This document shows positions 57,204-64,000 of a DNA stretch of 64,000 bases, piece by piece. The position numbers and the translations under genes were made by a program. The stretch lies in NCBI RefSeq assembly GCF_003335105.1, contig NZ_QFWQ01000006.1, positions 372,001-436,000 of the forward strand. Reading direction: 5' to 3'. This stretch comes from Rhodanobacter denitrificans (lineage in GTDB: Bacteria; Pseudomonadota; Gammaproteobacteria; Xanthomonadales; Rhodanobacteraceae). How positions within the stretch are numbered: the stretch's first letter is position 1; each line of letters starts with the position of its first letter. The notes under the pieces were generated by a model. It saw only the letters and a program-made list of their open reading frames with translations, did no database searches and had not been told where the DNA came from.

Positions 57204-57404
57204 TCAGCCGCCGCCGATGGCATGGACGATTTCCAGCCGGTCGCCGTCCGCCAGCAACTGGCTGTCGTGCCGGCTGCGCGGCACGATTTCCTGGTTCAGT
57301 TCCACCGCCACGCGGCGACCGGCGTAGCCGGCCTGTTCCAGCAGCCGGGCGATGGTGGTGGCGGCGTCGCAGTCGCGCGGCTGGCCGTTGAGAATGATCT
57401 GCAT
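57204..57404 (-). CDS. thiS: sulfur carrier protein ThiS
   Basis: A 66-residue ubiquitin-like sulfur carrier for thiazole synthesis. It ends in Gly-Gly (HAIGGG) required for adenylation and thiocarboxylation, and carries the family stretch [16 protein letters not shown] at 57404; the longer frame upstream is not family-like. First gene of the thiS-thiG-trmB set. No thiamine-pyrophosphate riboswitch was recognised upstream (57405-57537). Confidence 0.94.
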   Translation of the reverse strand: MQIILNGQPRDCDAATTIARLLEQAGYAGRRVAVELNQEIVPRSRHDSQLLADGDRLEIVHAIGGG

Positions 57405-57537
57405 GCGGACATTGTAGCGGCTGGCGTCGCGAGCTACCGACGGGAGCCTCGAAAGCCCCGGACGCCGCTTTCCGCCGGTCACCGGAACGACGGCGCCATC
57501 GGGCGGGGCGCGTGCGCCTCGCCCGAACGGGGCGGTT

Positions 57538-59802
57538 TCAGTCCTGCTGGCGGTCCTGGTTGTCGCGTGGCGCGGGTTTGCGCGGCGGCTGCCGCGGTTC
57601 CCCGCGCGGCGGCTGCGGCGCCTGCTGGACGCGCGGCGGCGGGTTGAAGCGCGGCGGTGGCGGCTGATAGGACGGCTGCGGACGCGGTGGCTGCATCATT
57701 TCGCGCGGCGGTGCGGCTGCAGTCGGCGGCGCTTGTTCGTGAACATAGCCGCGAGGCATCGGTTCCTGGCGCTGGAAGCGCGGTGCCGGTTCGGGGCGCT
57801 GGAAACGCGGCTCATCCGCGGCGCGCGCCGGCATGGTGTCGCGTTGCATCGCGCGGTTCGCCGGTTCGTAGCGCGGGGTGCGTTCAGCCGCCGCTGGCAC
57901 CGACTCGCGGTCGGCCGGAGTGGCGCGCCGGATCTGCGGCACCGGCGGAAGCGCGGTGCGGGCGGCGGACGGCGGGCCGGCCCGGTCCGCGGGCGCGATG
58001 TAGCTGACGCCGGGCCGCGGATGATCGGCGATATCGCGGCCGCGCGGATGGGCGAAGCGCGCGGAGCGCAGTTCGGCACCCTCGCGCGGCGCGGACGGGT
58101 TGCCCTGCGCTGCGGCCGGGGTGATCCGGTTGACCGCGGGGAGCGTCGTGCCAGGAGCCTGCGGCTGCCGGAACCCGTTGCCGTCGCGTCCGACGAGTGC
58201 CGGGCGCGACCCACGGTCGGCATTGCCGCGCGCGTCCAGCATGCGCACATTCGGGTGGGAGGCCTCGTCGCGCGTGGCGGCGGCCGACTGGGCAATCCGG
58301 CCGCGGGCGACGGCTTCCGGCGTCACGCCCGGTGGCGCATGGCGCGCCACTACCGTCCGCTCGAAACCGCCGGTCGGCAGGTCGCGCACGTGGGCGCTGC
58401 GCGGTGGCATCGCGCTGCCGGCTACCGGCGGCGACCGGTTGGCGCCGCGCACCAGCACCGGGGCGTCGGCCAGCTTGCGCGGGTCGACACGGATCCGGTC
58501 GCGCTGCACGCGGCTGCCGTCGGCGAAGGCATGGCCCGGCACGGCGGTGAAACCGCGTGGCGCCATGCGGTTGGCATAGGCGGCTTCGCGCAACGGGCGG
58601 CCGGCGCGGTAATTGTTGTACTGGTTGTCGATGTTGTTGATGACGGTGGTGCGGTTGATGGTGGTGTTGTTCACGTAGATGTTGGTGACGTTGACGCGCG
58701 TGTAGTAGCTGCGGTCGCAGCGGTACCAGGGGTTGTAGACCTCGCCCGGGCCGAGCGGGAACCAGCCGACTGGCGCGCTGCCGATGCCTATCGACCAGCT
58801 GCCGCCGCCGACGAAGGCGACCAGCGCCGGCGCGTATATCGGGCGCACGTCGACCGGGCCCGGGATCCAGCCCCAGCCGCCGCCCACGTAGGCCCAGCGT
58901 CCGTAGTGGTAGGGCGCGAAGCCCCACGGCGCATCGTCCACCCAGGTCCAGCCCCACGGCGCGATGTACGCCCAATGGCCGGTGCGGTACGGGGCCCAGT
59001 CGGAATCGACCTGGCTCGGGAACCACACCGCGCCGTATTCGCTGGTGTCCCGCCAGCTGCCGTACTGGTCGAGATCCTGATAGCCCACCACGTCTTCCGA
59101 TACGTAGCGGCGGCTTTCCGACCGCGCGTAGCGCCGTTCGCGCCCGTTGACCCAGTCGTCGAACGCGTCGCCGCCATCGATGTCGGTGATCGTCACTGTC
59201 GCCAGGCTGGCGTCGGTGAAGCGGTAGCTGCGACCGGGGTTGATCGTGCGCTGGGCGTTGTTCTCGCCGAATACGGTCGCGTCGCCGTCGAATGCGGTGA
59301 CCTGGGTGCCGCCGTCGCGGTCGTCGACGTCGACGCGGAAGGTGCCGGGCCGGTCGACTACCAGCGCCACCGTCGGTGTATCGATCTCGTAGCTCTGGCC
59401 GTCGCCCAGCCGGCGGACGGTGAGATTGAGCGTGCCGCGGGTGAGTTCGAGCTGGGCCAGCTTGTCATCGAGGTCGAGCAGGCCGACGTCGGTGCGGTCG
59501 TCGATGCGCAGCGTGCCGCCGCCGAATTCCAGTTCGGCACGGGCATCCCTTGCGCTGGACAGCTTGTCGCCGGTGGTCAGCGGACGGTTGATGTTGGCGT
59601 CGCTCCAGTCCCTCGCACCGGCCGGCAGGAGCCCGAGGTCGCCGGCAATGTATGACAGCCGCGCCACCCGGCTGGGCGGATCGACACCGTCGCCCGGGCG
59701 CGATTGCGCCTGAACCAGACCCGCCGCCGCGCACAGCAGCACGATCGCCAGCGCTCGCCAGTGACGGCGCCACGAAGCAGACAACTCGGCAGACCTGGGC
59801 AT
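57538..59802 (-). CDS. large exported FecR/DUF6600-type protein
   Basis: A 754-residue exported protein. Signal peptide in the first 32 residues (cleavage after LVQAQ). A FecR-like beta domain (about 80-205: GDKLSSARDARAEL, GTFRVDV) is followed by a Trp/Tyr/Gly-rich DUF6600 region (about 240-390, with repeats of the type WAYIAPWGWTWVDD) and a long Arg/Pro/Ala/Gln-rich disordered C-terminal third. Likely in the periplasm or on the cell surface; function unknown. The Met at 59802 has GAGGAG eight bases upstream and gives a clean signal peptide. Confidence 0.85.
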   Translation of the reverse strand: MPRSAELSASWRRHWRALAIVLLCAAAGLVQAQSRPGDGVDPPSRVARLSYIAGDLGLLPAGARDWSDANINRPLTTGDKLSSARDARAELEFGGGTLRIDDRTDVGLLDLDDKLAQLELTRGTLNLTVRRLGDGQSYEIDTPTVALVVDRPGTFRVDVDDRDGGTQVTAFDGDATVFGENNAQRTINPGRSYRFTDASLATVTITDIDGGDAFDDWVNGRERRYARSESRRYVSEDVVGYQDLDQYGSWRDTSEYGAVWFPSQVDSDWAPYRTGHWAYIAPWGWTWVDDAPWGFAPYHYGRWAYVGGGWGWIPGPVDVRPIYAPALVAFVGGGSWSIGIGSAPVGWFPLGPGEVYNPWYRCDRSYYTRVNVTNIYVNNTTINRTTVINNIDNQYNNYRAGRPLREAAYANRMAPRGFTAVPGHAFADGSRVQRDRIRVDPRKLADAPVLVRGANRSPPVAGSAMPPRSAHVRDLPTGGFERTVVARHAPPGVTPEAVARGRIAQSAAATRDEASHPNVRMLDARGNADRGSRPALVGRDGNGFRQPQAPGTTLPAVNRITPAAAQGNPSAPREGAELRSARFAHPRGRDIADHPRPGVSYIAPADRAGPPSAARTALPPVPQIRRATPADRESVPAAAERTPRYEPANRAMQRDTMPARAADEPRFQRPEPAPRFQRQEPMPRGYVHEQAPPTAAAPPREMMQPPRPQPSYQPPPPRFNPPPRVQQAPQPPRGEPRQPPRKPAPRDNQDRQQD

Positions 59803-59968
59803 GGATGTTCTCCTCACAAGCAAAGGCGGGTGCGGCACGGGGTTCCGTCCGACACACCTGCCTCAACGTCCATTGGAGTACAGGTGATGACCGCATGGGA
59901 GCCCTGCGCCCGCTGCCGTTCAGCACGCGTTGGCCCGACGGGCGCCGCAAGAAGGAGCGGGTACGCGC

Positions 59969-59998
59969 TTTCCAACCGTGCGAATCCCGGGTTACCAT
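59969..59998 (+). promoter_or_regulatory. promoter for tRNA-Gly
   Basis: TTTCCA (59969-59974), 18-bp spacer, TACCAT (59993-59998). The tRNA starts 13 bases after the -10 box. Moderate match. Confidence 0.4.
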
Positions 59999-60010
59999 CC
60001 GCCCGCCAAG

Positions 60011-60084
60011 GCGGGTGTAGCTCAATGGTAGAGCTGTAGCTTCCCAAGCTACTGACGAGGGTTCGATTCCCTTCACCCGCTCCA
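60011..60084 (+). tRNA. tRNA-Gly, anticodon CCC
   Basis: A 74-base tRNA with encoded CCA. Acceptor stem GCGGGTG pairs with CACCCGC; D arm GCTC/GAGC; anticodon stem GTAGC/GCTAC around loop TTCCCAA, so the anticodon is CCC, reading GGG; T arm with TTCGATT loop. It closely resembles E. coli tRNA-Gly(CCC). Confidence 0.97.
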
Positions 60085-60117
60085 CTCCCCGATCCCCGAG
60101 CGACTCCCCGAACCGAC

Positions 60118-60573
60118 ATGGCGGATCTGATCACACTCGGCTGGCGGGAGCGGCTGGCGTTGCCGCAGCTGGGCATCGGCGTGCTCAAGGCCAAGCTCGA
60201 TACCGGCGCGCGCAGCAGTTCGCTGCATGTGGATACCCTGGAAACCTTCCTGCGCGACGGCGCGACCTGGCTGCGTTTCACCATCCATGCCGGCCGCCGC
60301 CAGCCGCTGGAGATCCGCTGCGAGGCACCTGCGCTCGACCGCCGCGCGGTGACCGACACGGGCGGCCGGCGCACCGAGCGCTGGTTCATCCGCAGCGAAG
60401 TGCAGCTGGCCGGACAGCGGTTCGGCGTCGACATCAACCTGACCGATCGCCGGCATATGCTGTTTCCGATGCTGCTGGGCCGCAGCGCGCTGAGCGGGCG
60501 CTTTGCAGTGGATCCGGCGTGCTCCTACACACAGCCACGGCCGCCCCGGGTGGCCACGGACCTTTCCGCATGA
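60118..60573 (+). CDS. RimK-associated ATP-dependent zinc protease family (RimB-like)
   Basis: A 151-residue member of the PF05618-type family, an aspartic-protease-like fold named for its link to rimK. The opening with [14 protein letters not shown] and the D-T-G-A in [13 protein letters not shown] (about residues 27-37) are the active-site signature, and [13 protein letters not shown] is the second conserved piece. In Pseudomonas a RimB protease of this family balances RimK by removing glutamates. Overlaps rimK by 4 bp (ATGA), supporting joint action. Confidence 0.9.
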   Translation: MADLITLGWRERLALPQLGIGVLKAKLDTGARSSSLHVDTLETFLRDGATWLRFTIHAGRRQPLEIRCEAPALDRRAVTDTGGRRTERWFIRSEVQLAGQRFGVDINLTDRRHMLFPMLLGRSALSGRFAVDPACSYTQPRPPRVATDLSA

Positions 60574-61493
60574 AGATTGCGATCCTGTCGCGCAATACCC
60601 GTCTCTATTCGACCAAGCGGCTGGTCGAGGCCGCCCGCGTGCGCGGCCACGTGGTGCGCGTGCTCGACCCGCTGCGCTGCTACGTGCGCATCGCGCCCGG
60701 TGCCTCGTCGATCCGCTACAAGGGCCGTGAGGTGCGCGACATCGACGCGGTGATCCCGCGTATCGGCACCACCAGCACGTTCTACGGCACCGCCGTGCTG
60801 CGCCAGCTGGAGATGATGGGCGTGTATACGCCGAACCCGTCCGACGCGGTGCTGCGCGCGCGCGACAAGCTGCGCTGCCTGCAGATCCTGGCTGCGCAGG
60901 GCATCGACATGCCGGTGACCGTGTTCGGCGACAACCCGGACGATGCCGACGACGTGCTGGCCCTGCTCGGCGATCCGCCTCACGTGATCAAGCTCAACGA
61001 AGGCAGCCAGGGCACCGGCGTGGTGCTGGCCGAGAAACACGCCGCGTCGCAGAGCGTGATCGAGGCGTTCCGCGGCCTGTACGCGAATTTCCTGGTGCAG
61101 GAGTTCGTGGCCGAGGCGAAGGGCAGCGACCTGCGCTGTTTCGTGGTCGGCAAGAAGGTGGTGGCGGCGATGCAGCGCGACGCTACCCCAGGCGAATTCC
61201 GCGCGAACCTCCACCGCGGCGGCACTGCGATGGCGGCCACGCTCAGCGTCGAGGAGAAACGCATCGCCGTGCGCGCGGCCGGCGCGCTGGGGCTGGGCAT
61301 CGCCGGGGTCGATCTGCTGCGCTCCAACCGCGGCCCGCTGCTGCTGGAAGTGAACGCCTCGCCAGGCCTGGAAGGCATCGAGGCCGCCACCGGCGTGGAT
61401 GTGGCCGGCGCCATCGTGGACCTGCTGCAGGCGACCATCATGGGCGCCCGTTCCGAGGGACGCTTGCGCCGGGACGAACTACGAAAGTCATAG
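60570..61493 (+). CDS. rimK: RimK, ribosomal protein S6 glutamate ligase
   Basis: A 307-residue ATP-grasp ligase that adds glutamates to the C-terminus of ribosomal protein S6. The N-terminal pre-ATP domain ([18 protein letters not shown]) and ATP-grasp elements ([25 protein letters not shown], and [19 protein letters not shown] with the metal-binding E and N) are intact. The coupled upstream protease gene suggests regulation of S6 tail length. RimK is linked to virulence and ribosome tuning in Pseudomonas. Confidence 0.95.
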   Translation: MKIAILSRNTRLYSTKRLVEAARVRGHVVRVLDPLRCYVRIAPGASSIRYKGREVRDIDAVIPRIGTTSTFYGTAVLRQLEMMGVYTPNPSDAVLRARDKLRCLQILAAQGIDMPVTVFGDNPDDADDVLALLGDPPHVIKLNEGSQGTGVVLAEKHAASQSVIEAFRGLYANFLVQEFVAEAKGSDLRCFVVGKKVVAAMQRDATPGEFRANLHRGGTAMAATLSVEEKRIAVRAAGALGLGIAGVDLLRSNRGPLLLEVNASPGLEGIEAATGVDVAGAIVDLLQATIMGARSEGRLRRDELRKS

Positions 61494-61735
61494 TACGAAA
61501 ATTTTCGTTGATACGGCAGGCAAATGGCGGGATCGACGCGAAAGCGGCTGGTCATATCTGTCGTGGATCGTGATGGGATGGCAGACACAGGCCGAAGCTG
61601 GACCGAGTGGTCGGCGCCATCCCGGATGCTGGCTACCGCCGGTGCAGCGGCAAGTCCGCGATGCTGCGGGACGTTTAACGGCCAGGTGAGAACGGGTTAA
61701 CTGCACTGTAACCATCCACCCCCTATAAAGTTCAC

Positions 61736-61841
61736 ACTGTTTTTTGCCCGGCACGCGATCCGGTGGCGGCAGACGATGGTATCGGGGTAGTAGTTCGGGC
61801 CCAGGCGTGGCGATGGCGAGTCGCGCGTCTGGGCTTTTTTA
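61736..61841 (+). ncRNA. candidate small RNA or leader with terminator
   Basis: A TATAAA box at 61724-61729 is followed by about 105 bp ending in an intrinsic terminator (stem 61799-61807 with 61826-61834, then T6). The start is inferred from the box; no good -35 was found. The stretch has no open frame. It could be a small RNA or an attenuated leader of the two-component operon that follows 115 bp later. Confidence 0.3.
61799..61841 (+). terminator. intrinsic terminator upstream of the response regulator
   Basis: GCCCAGGCG pairs with CGTCTGGGC (one G-T pair) around an 18-base loop, followed directly by T6-ATT. A terminator here with no gene directly upstream implies a non-coding transcript. 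Confidence 0.75.
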
Positions 61842-61895
61842 TTGCCCGCGCGGCGCCCGTTCAGTTTCGTGGCGCGCCGGGTGCGCCGCATTCAC

Positions 61896-61914
61896 GCAAG
61901 CTTGTTAAGCTTGC
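61896..61914. promoter_or_regulatory. dyad operator candidate
   Basis: GCAAGCTT-GTT-AAGCTTGC, two perfect 8-bp arms, centred 51 bp upstream of the response regulator ATG. It can also be read as a direct repeat of AAGCTTG. Likely site for autoregulation by the OmpR-type regulator or for another factor. Confidence 0.45.
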
Positions 61915-61955
61915 CACTCCAGCGGGCCCGTGCGCCGGCTGTGCAGGAGTGACAC

Positions 61956-62642
61956 ATGCGCGTTCTGGTGATCGAAGACAACAGCGACATCGCGACCAAC
62001 ATCGGCGACTATCTGGAAGATCGTGGCCACGTGGTGGATTTCGCGGGTGATGGCGTGACCGGCCTGCACCTGGCGGTGGTGCACGACTTCGACGTGATCG
62101 TGCTCGATCTCACCCTGCCCGGGATGGACGGCCTGGAGGTCGCCCGCAAGCTGCGCCATGAGGCGCACAAGCAGACGCCGATCCTGATGCTGACCGCGCG
62201 CGACGCGCTGGAGCAGAAGCTGACCGGCTTCGAGTCCGGTGCCGACGACTACATGACCAAACCGTTCGCGCTGCAGGAACTGGCGGCGCGGCTGGAAGTG
62301 CTGGCGCGCCGCGGCAAGGGTCCGCAGAGTCGCGTGCTGAAGGTGGCCGACCTCACCTTCAACCTCGACACGCTCACGGTGAACCGCGAGGGCAAGTCGA
62401 TCCAGCTCAACCCGATCGGCCTGAAGCTGCTGCAGGCGCTGATGGAAGCGAGCCCGTCGGTGGTTACCCGGCAGGACCTGGAGCAGCGCGTGTGGGGCGA
62501 GGAGCTGCCGGACAGCGATTCGCTGCGCGTGCACATCCACGGCCTGCGCGCGGCGATCGACAAACCGTTCGACAAGCCGTTGATCCACACGCGGCACGGC
62601 ATTGGCTATCGGATGGTCGAGCCGGATGCAGTCCAGGCGTAA
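61956..62642 (+). CDS. OmpR/PhoP-type response regulator
   Basis: A 228-residue two-component regulator. Receiver domain with D8, phospho-acceptor D51, T80 and K102 all in place, then a winged-helix DNA-binding domain (about 128-222) with IQLNPIGLKLLQAL and HTRHGIGYRM. Start ATG at 61956 with CAGGAGTG upstream. The sensor kinase gene overlaps its end (62626-62642). The nearest known type is PhoP/QseB-like, but the signal and targets are unknown. Confidence 0.95.
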   Translation: MRVLVIEDNSDIATNIGDYLEDRGHVVDFAGDGVTGLHLAVVHDFDVIVLDLTLPGMDGLEVARKLRHEAHKQTPILMLTARDALEQKLTGFESGADDYMTKPFALQELAARLEVLARRGKGPQSRVLKVADLTFNLDTLTVNREGKSIQLNPIGLKLLQALMEASPSVVTRQDLEQRVWGEELPDSDSLRVHIHGLRAAIDKPFDKPLIHTRHGIGYRMVEPDAVQA

Positions 62643-63909
62643 GCTGCGGTTCCGCCTCATCGTCTCGTTCGCGCTGTTCGGCTTCGGCCTCAGCGCGCTG
62701 TTCGCCGTGGCCGCGTTGTACGTCCGCGCCAAGGTGGAGGAGCAGCTGGTGGCCTCGGCGCTGCAGCAGGATGCCGACAGCTACGTGCAGCAGATGCACG
62801 AGTCGCCGGGGCAGCCGTTCTATTCGAAGCTGATGACCGGCTGGGGCTGGAGCGACCGCACCCTCTACAAGGCGCCGCTGGCATGGCAGCCGCTGCCCAG
62901 CGGCGTGCACGACATCCACGAGACCGACGCGGACGGCCGCCAGCGGCATTACAAGCTGGCGGTAAGCCGGAAATACGGCCTGATCGCCTTCGTCAAGTAC
63001 GACGTCAGCCGCGACGACCTCGGCAAGCGGCAGCTGCTGATCAGCGTGATCGGCGCGGTGTTCCTGTTCGGCCTGTTGTCGCTGGTGCTGGGTCTCTGGT
63101 TGTCGCGCAAGGTGCTCAAGCCGGTCAGCGAACTGGCCAGGCGCCTGCGCGATTTTCGCAAGGCCGGCAAGGCCGAACCGCTGGCGCCGCATTTCGCCGA
63201 CGACGAGGTGGGTGAGCTGGCGCACGCGCTGGACGAATACTCGGCGCGGCTCACCGCGATGGTCGAGCGCGACCGCGAGTTCAACTCCGATGTCAGCCAT
63301 GAGCTGCGCACGCCGCTCGCGGTGATCGCCAGCACCACCGAACTGCTGCAGGGTTCGCCCGACCTCACCGAGAAGCTCAGCGAGCGGCTGAAGCGCATCG
63401 AGCGCGCCTCGCGCCAGGCCACCGAGCTGATCGAGGCGCTGCTGCTGCTTTCACGCGCCGAGCGGCGCGGCCCCACCCGCGGCGAAACCACCGACGTTGG
63501 CAAGGTCGCCGCCGACGTGATCGAGAGCCAGCGCCCGCAGGTGCGCGGCAAGTCGCTGGAGATCGGGCTGGCGGTGAACGAGTCGGTCAGCGTCAACGCG
63601 CCGGCTTCGGTACTGTCGGTGGCGCTGACCAACCTGATCGGCAACGCCATCAAGTACACCCTCGAGGGCAGCGTGCGCGTGGTGGTGGAGAACGGCTCCA
63701 TCGAGGTGATCGACACCGGCCCCGGGATCAAGCCCGAGGATGCCGAACGCCTGTTCCAGCGTGGCGTGCGCGGCGAAGGCGCTGGCGGCAGCGGCGCCGG
63801 CCTCGGCCTGGCGATCGTGCGCCGGTTGTGCGAACTGTATGGCTGGGACGTCTCGATGCGCCCGCGTGCCGACGCCAACGGCGCGATCGCCAGCATCAGG
63901 TTCGGCTGA
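62626..63909 (+). CDS. sensor histidine kinase
   Basis: A 427-residue membrane kinase partner of the regulator above. Two helices (about residues 11-33 and 137-159) bracket a periplasmic sensor of about 100 residues; a HAMP linker follows, then the dimerisation domain with H225 (SDVSHELRTP) and the ATP-binding domain with N (NLIGNAIKY), D-T-G-P-G and GLGLAIV. The periplasmic domain matches nothing I can name. Its ATG at 62626 overlaps the regulator gene by 17 bp. Confidence 0.94.
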   Translation: MQSRRKLRFRLIVSFALFGFGLSALFAVAALYVRAKVEEQLVASALQQDADSYVQQMHESPGQPFYSKLMTGWGWSDRTLYKAPLAWQPLPSGVHDIHETDADGRQRHYKLAVSRKYGLIAFVKYDVSRDDLGKRQLLISVIGAVFLFGLLSLVLGLWLSRKVLKPVSELARRLRDFRKAGKAEPLAPHFADDEVGELAHALDEYSARLTAMVERDREFNSDVSHELRTPLAVIASTTELLQGSPDLTEKLSERLKRIERASRQATELIEALLLLSRAERRGPTRGETTDVGKVAADVIESQRPQVRGKSLEIGLAVNESVSVNAPASVLSVALTNLIGNAIKYTLEGSVRVVVENGSIEVIDTGPGIKPEDAERLFQRGVRGEGAGGSGAGLGLAIVRRLCELYGWDVSMRPRADANGAIASIRFG

Positions 63910-63937
63910 AGCCTCCAGTTCCTCCCCCTGTGGAACA

Positions 63938-64000
63938 GTAGGGCGGGGACCGCCTGCCGTTTTGTCACTCAACCACCGATCGAAAAGCCGGCGGGCAGTG
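63938..64000. repeat. REPIN-like pair, family 1, cut by window end
   Basis: Left arm GTAGGGCGGGGACCGCCTGCC (63938-63958) is divergent from other copies; the start of an inverted arm (GGCGGGCAGTG) reaches the end of the window. It follows the kinase stop by 28 bp. Confidence 0.6.

Larger units (their letters stand above)
61494..61955. other. 462-bp intergenic region, no protein gene
   Basis: Between rimK and the response regulator gene I see no supported open frame. It begins with a 14-bp palindrome (ACGAAAATTTTCGT, 61495-61508) right after the rimK stop, holds a candidate small RNA with terminator, and ends with a strong dyad. The AT content rises around 61690-61745. Confidence 0.6.

Noticed and set aside
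57405-57537. Thiamine-pyrophosphate riboswitch upstream of thiS.
   Set aside because: I could not find the conserved CUGAGA and related core motifs in this short stretch.
60011-61493. tRNA-Gly as an integration site for a mobile island.
   Set aside because: No integrase and no direct repeat of the tRNA 3' end was found downstream; the following genes are core genes (rimK, two-component system).

Overview
The window looks like chromosomal DNA of a GC-rich gammaproteobacterium of the Xanthomonadales, most likely the Rhodanobacteraceae (Rhodanobacter, Dyella or a relative). This is inferred from protein resemblance, gene order (rpoZ-spoT-ridA-recG, mlaFEDCB, pilMNOPQ facing a class A penicillin-binding protein, thiS-thiG-trmB), a zinc-free type B ribosomal protein L31, and several families of short palindromic intergenic repeats. 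No marker such as 16S rRNA is present, so the genus is not fixed. Almost all of the sequence is housekeeping chromosome; I see no prophage, integrase, insertion sequence or CRISPR array.

Layout. 0-5.5 kb, minus strand: a PilZ protein translationally coupled to a DUF1631 protein, hemW-rdgB, and rph. 5.5-11.6 kb: yicC-gmk, the mlaFEDCB phospholipid-transport operon (MlaD carries a duplicated MCE unit) and convergent mlaA. 11.7-20 kb: rpoZ, spoT, ridA, recG, a nucleoside hydrolase preceded by a striking tandem hairpin repeat, L31 type B and citrate synthase. 20-23.3 kb, minus: a conserved unknown gene and penicillin-binding protein 1A. 23.6-28.8 kb: the type IV pilus operon pilMNOPQ. 29-36 kb: a MoxR/DUF58/DUF4381/VWA/VWA-TPR/BatD cluster. 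36-41.5 kb: a macrodomain gene, divergent MarR regulator and an RND efflux adaptor and pump. 41.5-45 kb: a small exported protein, an M28 peptidase, mscL and a fumarylacetoacetase-family hydrolase. 45-49.6 kb: an adaptor, an ABC ATPase and two FtsX-type permeases forming a split MacAB-like exporter. 49.7-54.9 kb: an AtoE-type carrier, an EamA exporter, a small membrane protein, a Rieske protein and an SLC13-type permease. 55-57.4 kb: a DUF559 endonuclease-fold gene inside a cluster of inverted repeats, then trmB, thiG and thiS. 57.5-59.8 kb: a large FecR/DUF6600 exported protein. 60-64 kb: tRNA-Gly(CCC), a RimK-associated protease-like gene with rimK, a probable small RNA region, and an OmpR/histidine-kinase pair.

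Many genes overlap by 1-4 bp (ATGA or TGATG), marking translationally coupled operons: PilZ/DUF1631, hemW/rdgB, yicC/gmk, mlaF/E, mlaC/B, pilM/N/O/P, the Bat cluster and protease/rimK. A recurring theme is envelope biology: lipid asymmetry (mla), peptidoglycan (PBP1A), pili, efflux, mechanosensitive channel and aerotolerance-type VWA proteins.

The most unusual material is non-coding: a 65-bp tandem repeat whose copies keep hairpins by compensating base changes (17.0-17.16 kb); inverted repeats that supply the last codon and stop of both DUF559 and trmB (55.47-55.62 kb); REPIN-like inverted pairs of a GGCGGGCAnTGCCCGCC palindrome at five gene ends, one beside a perfect 13-bp tandem duplication of the rph terminus; and a candidate small RNA plus a strong dyad ahead of the response regulator near 61.7-61.9 kb.
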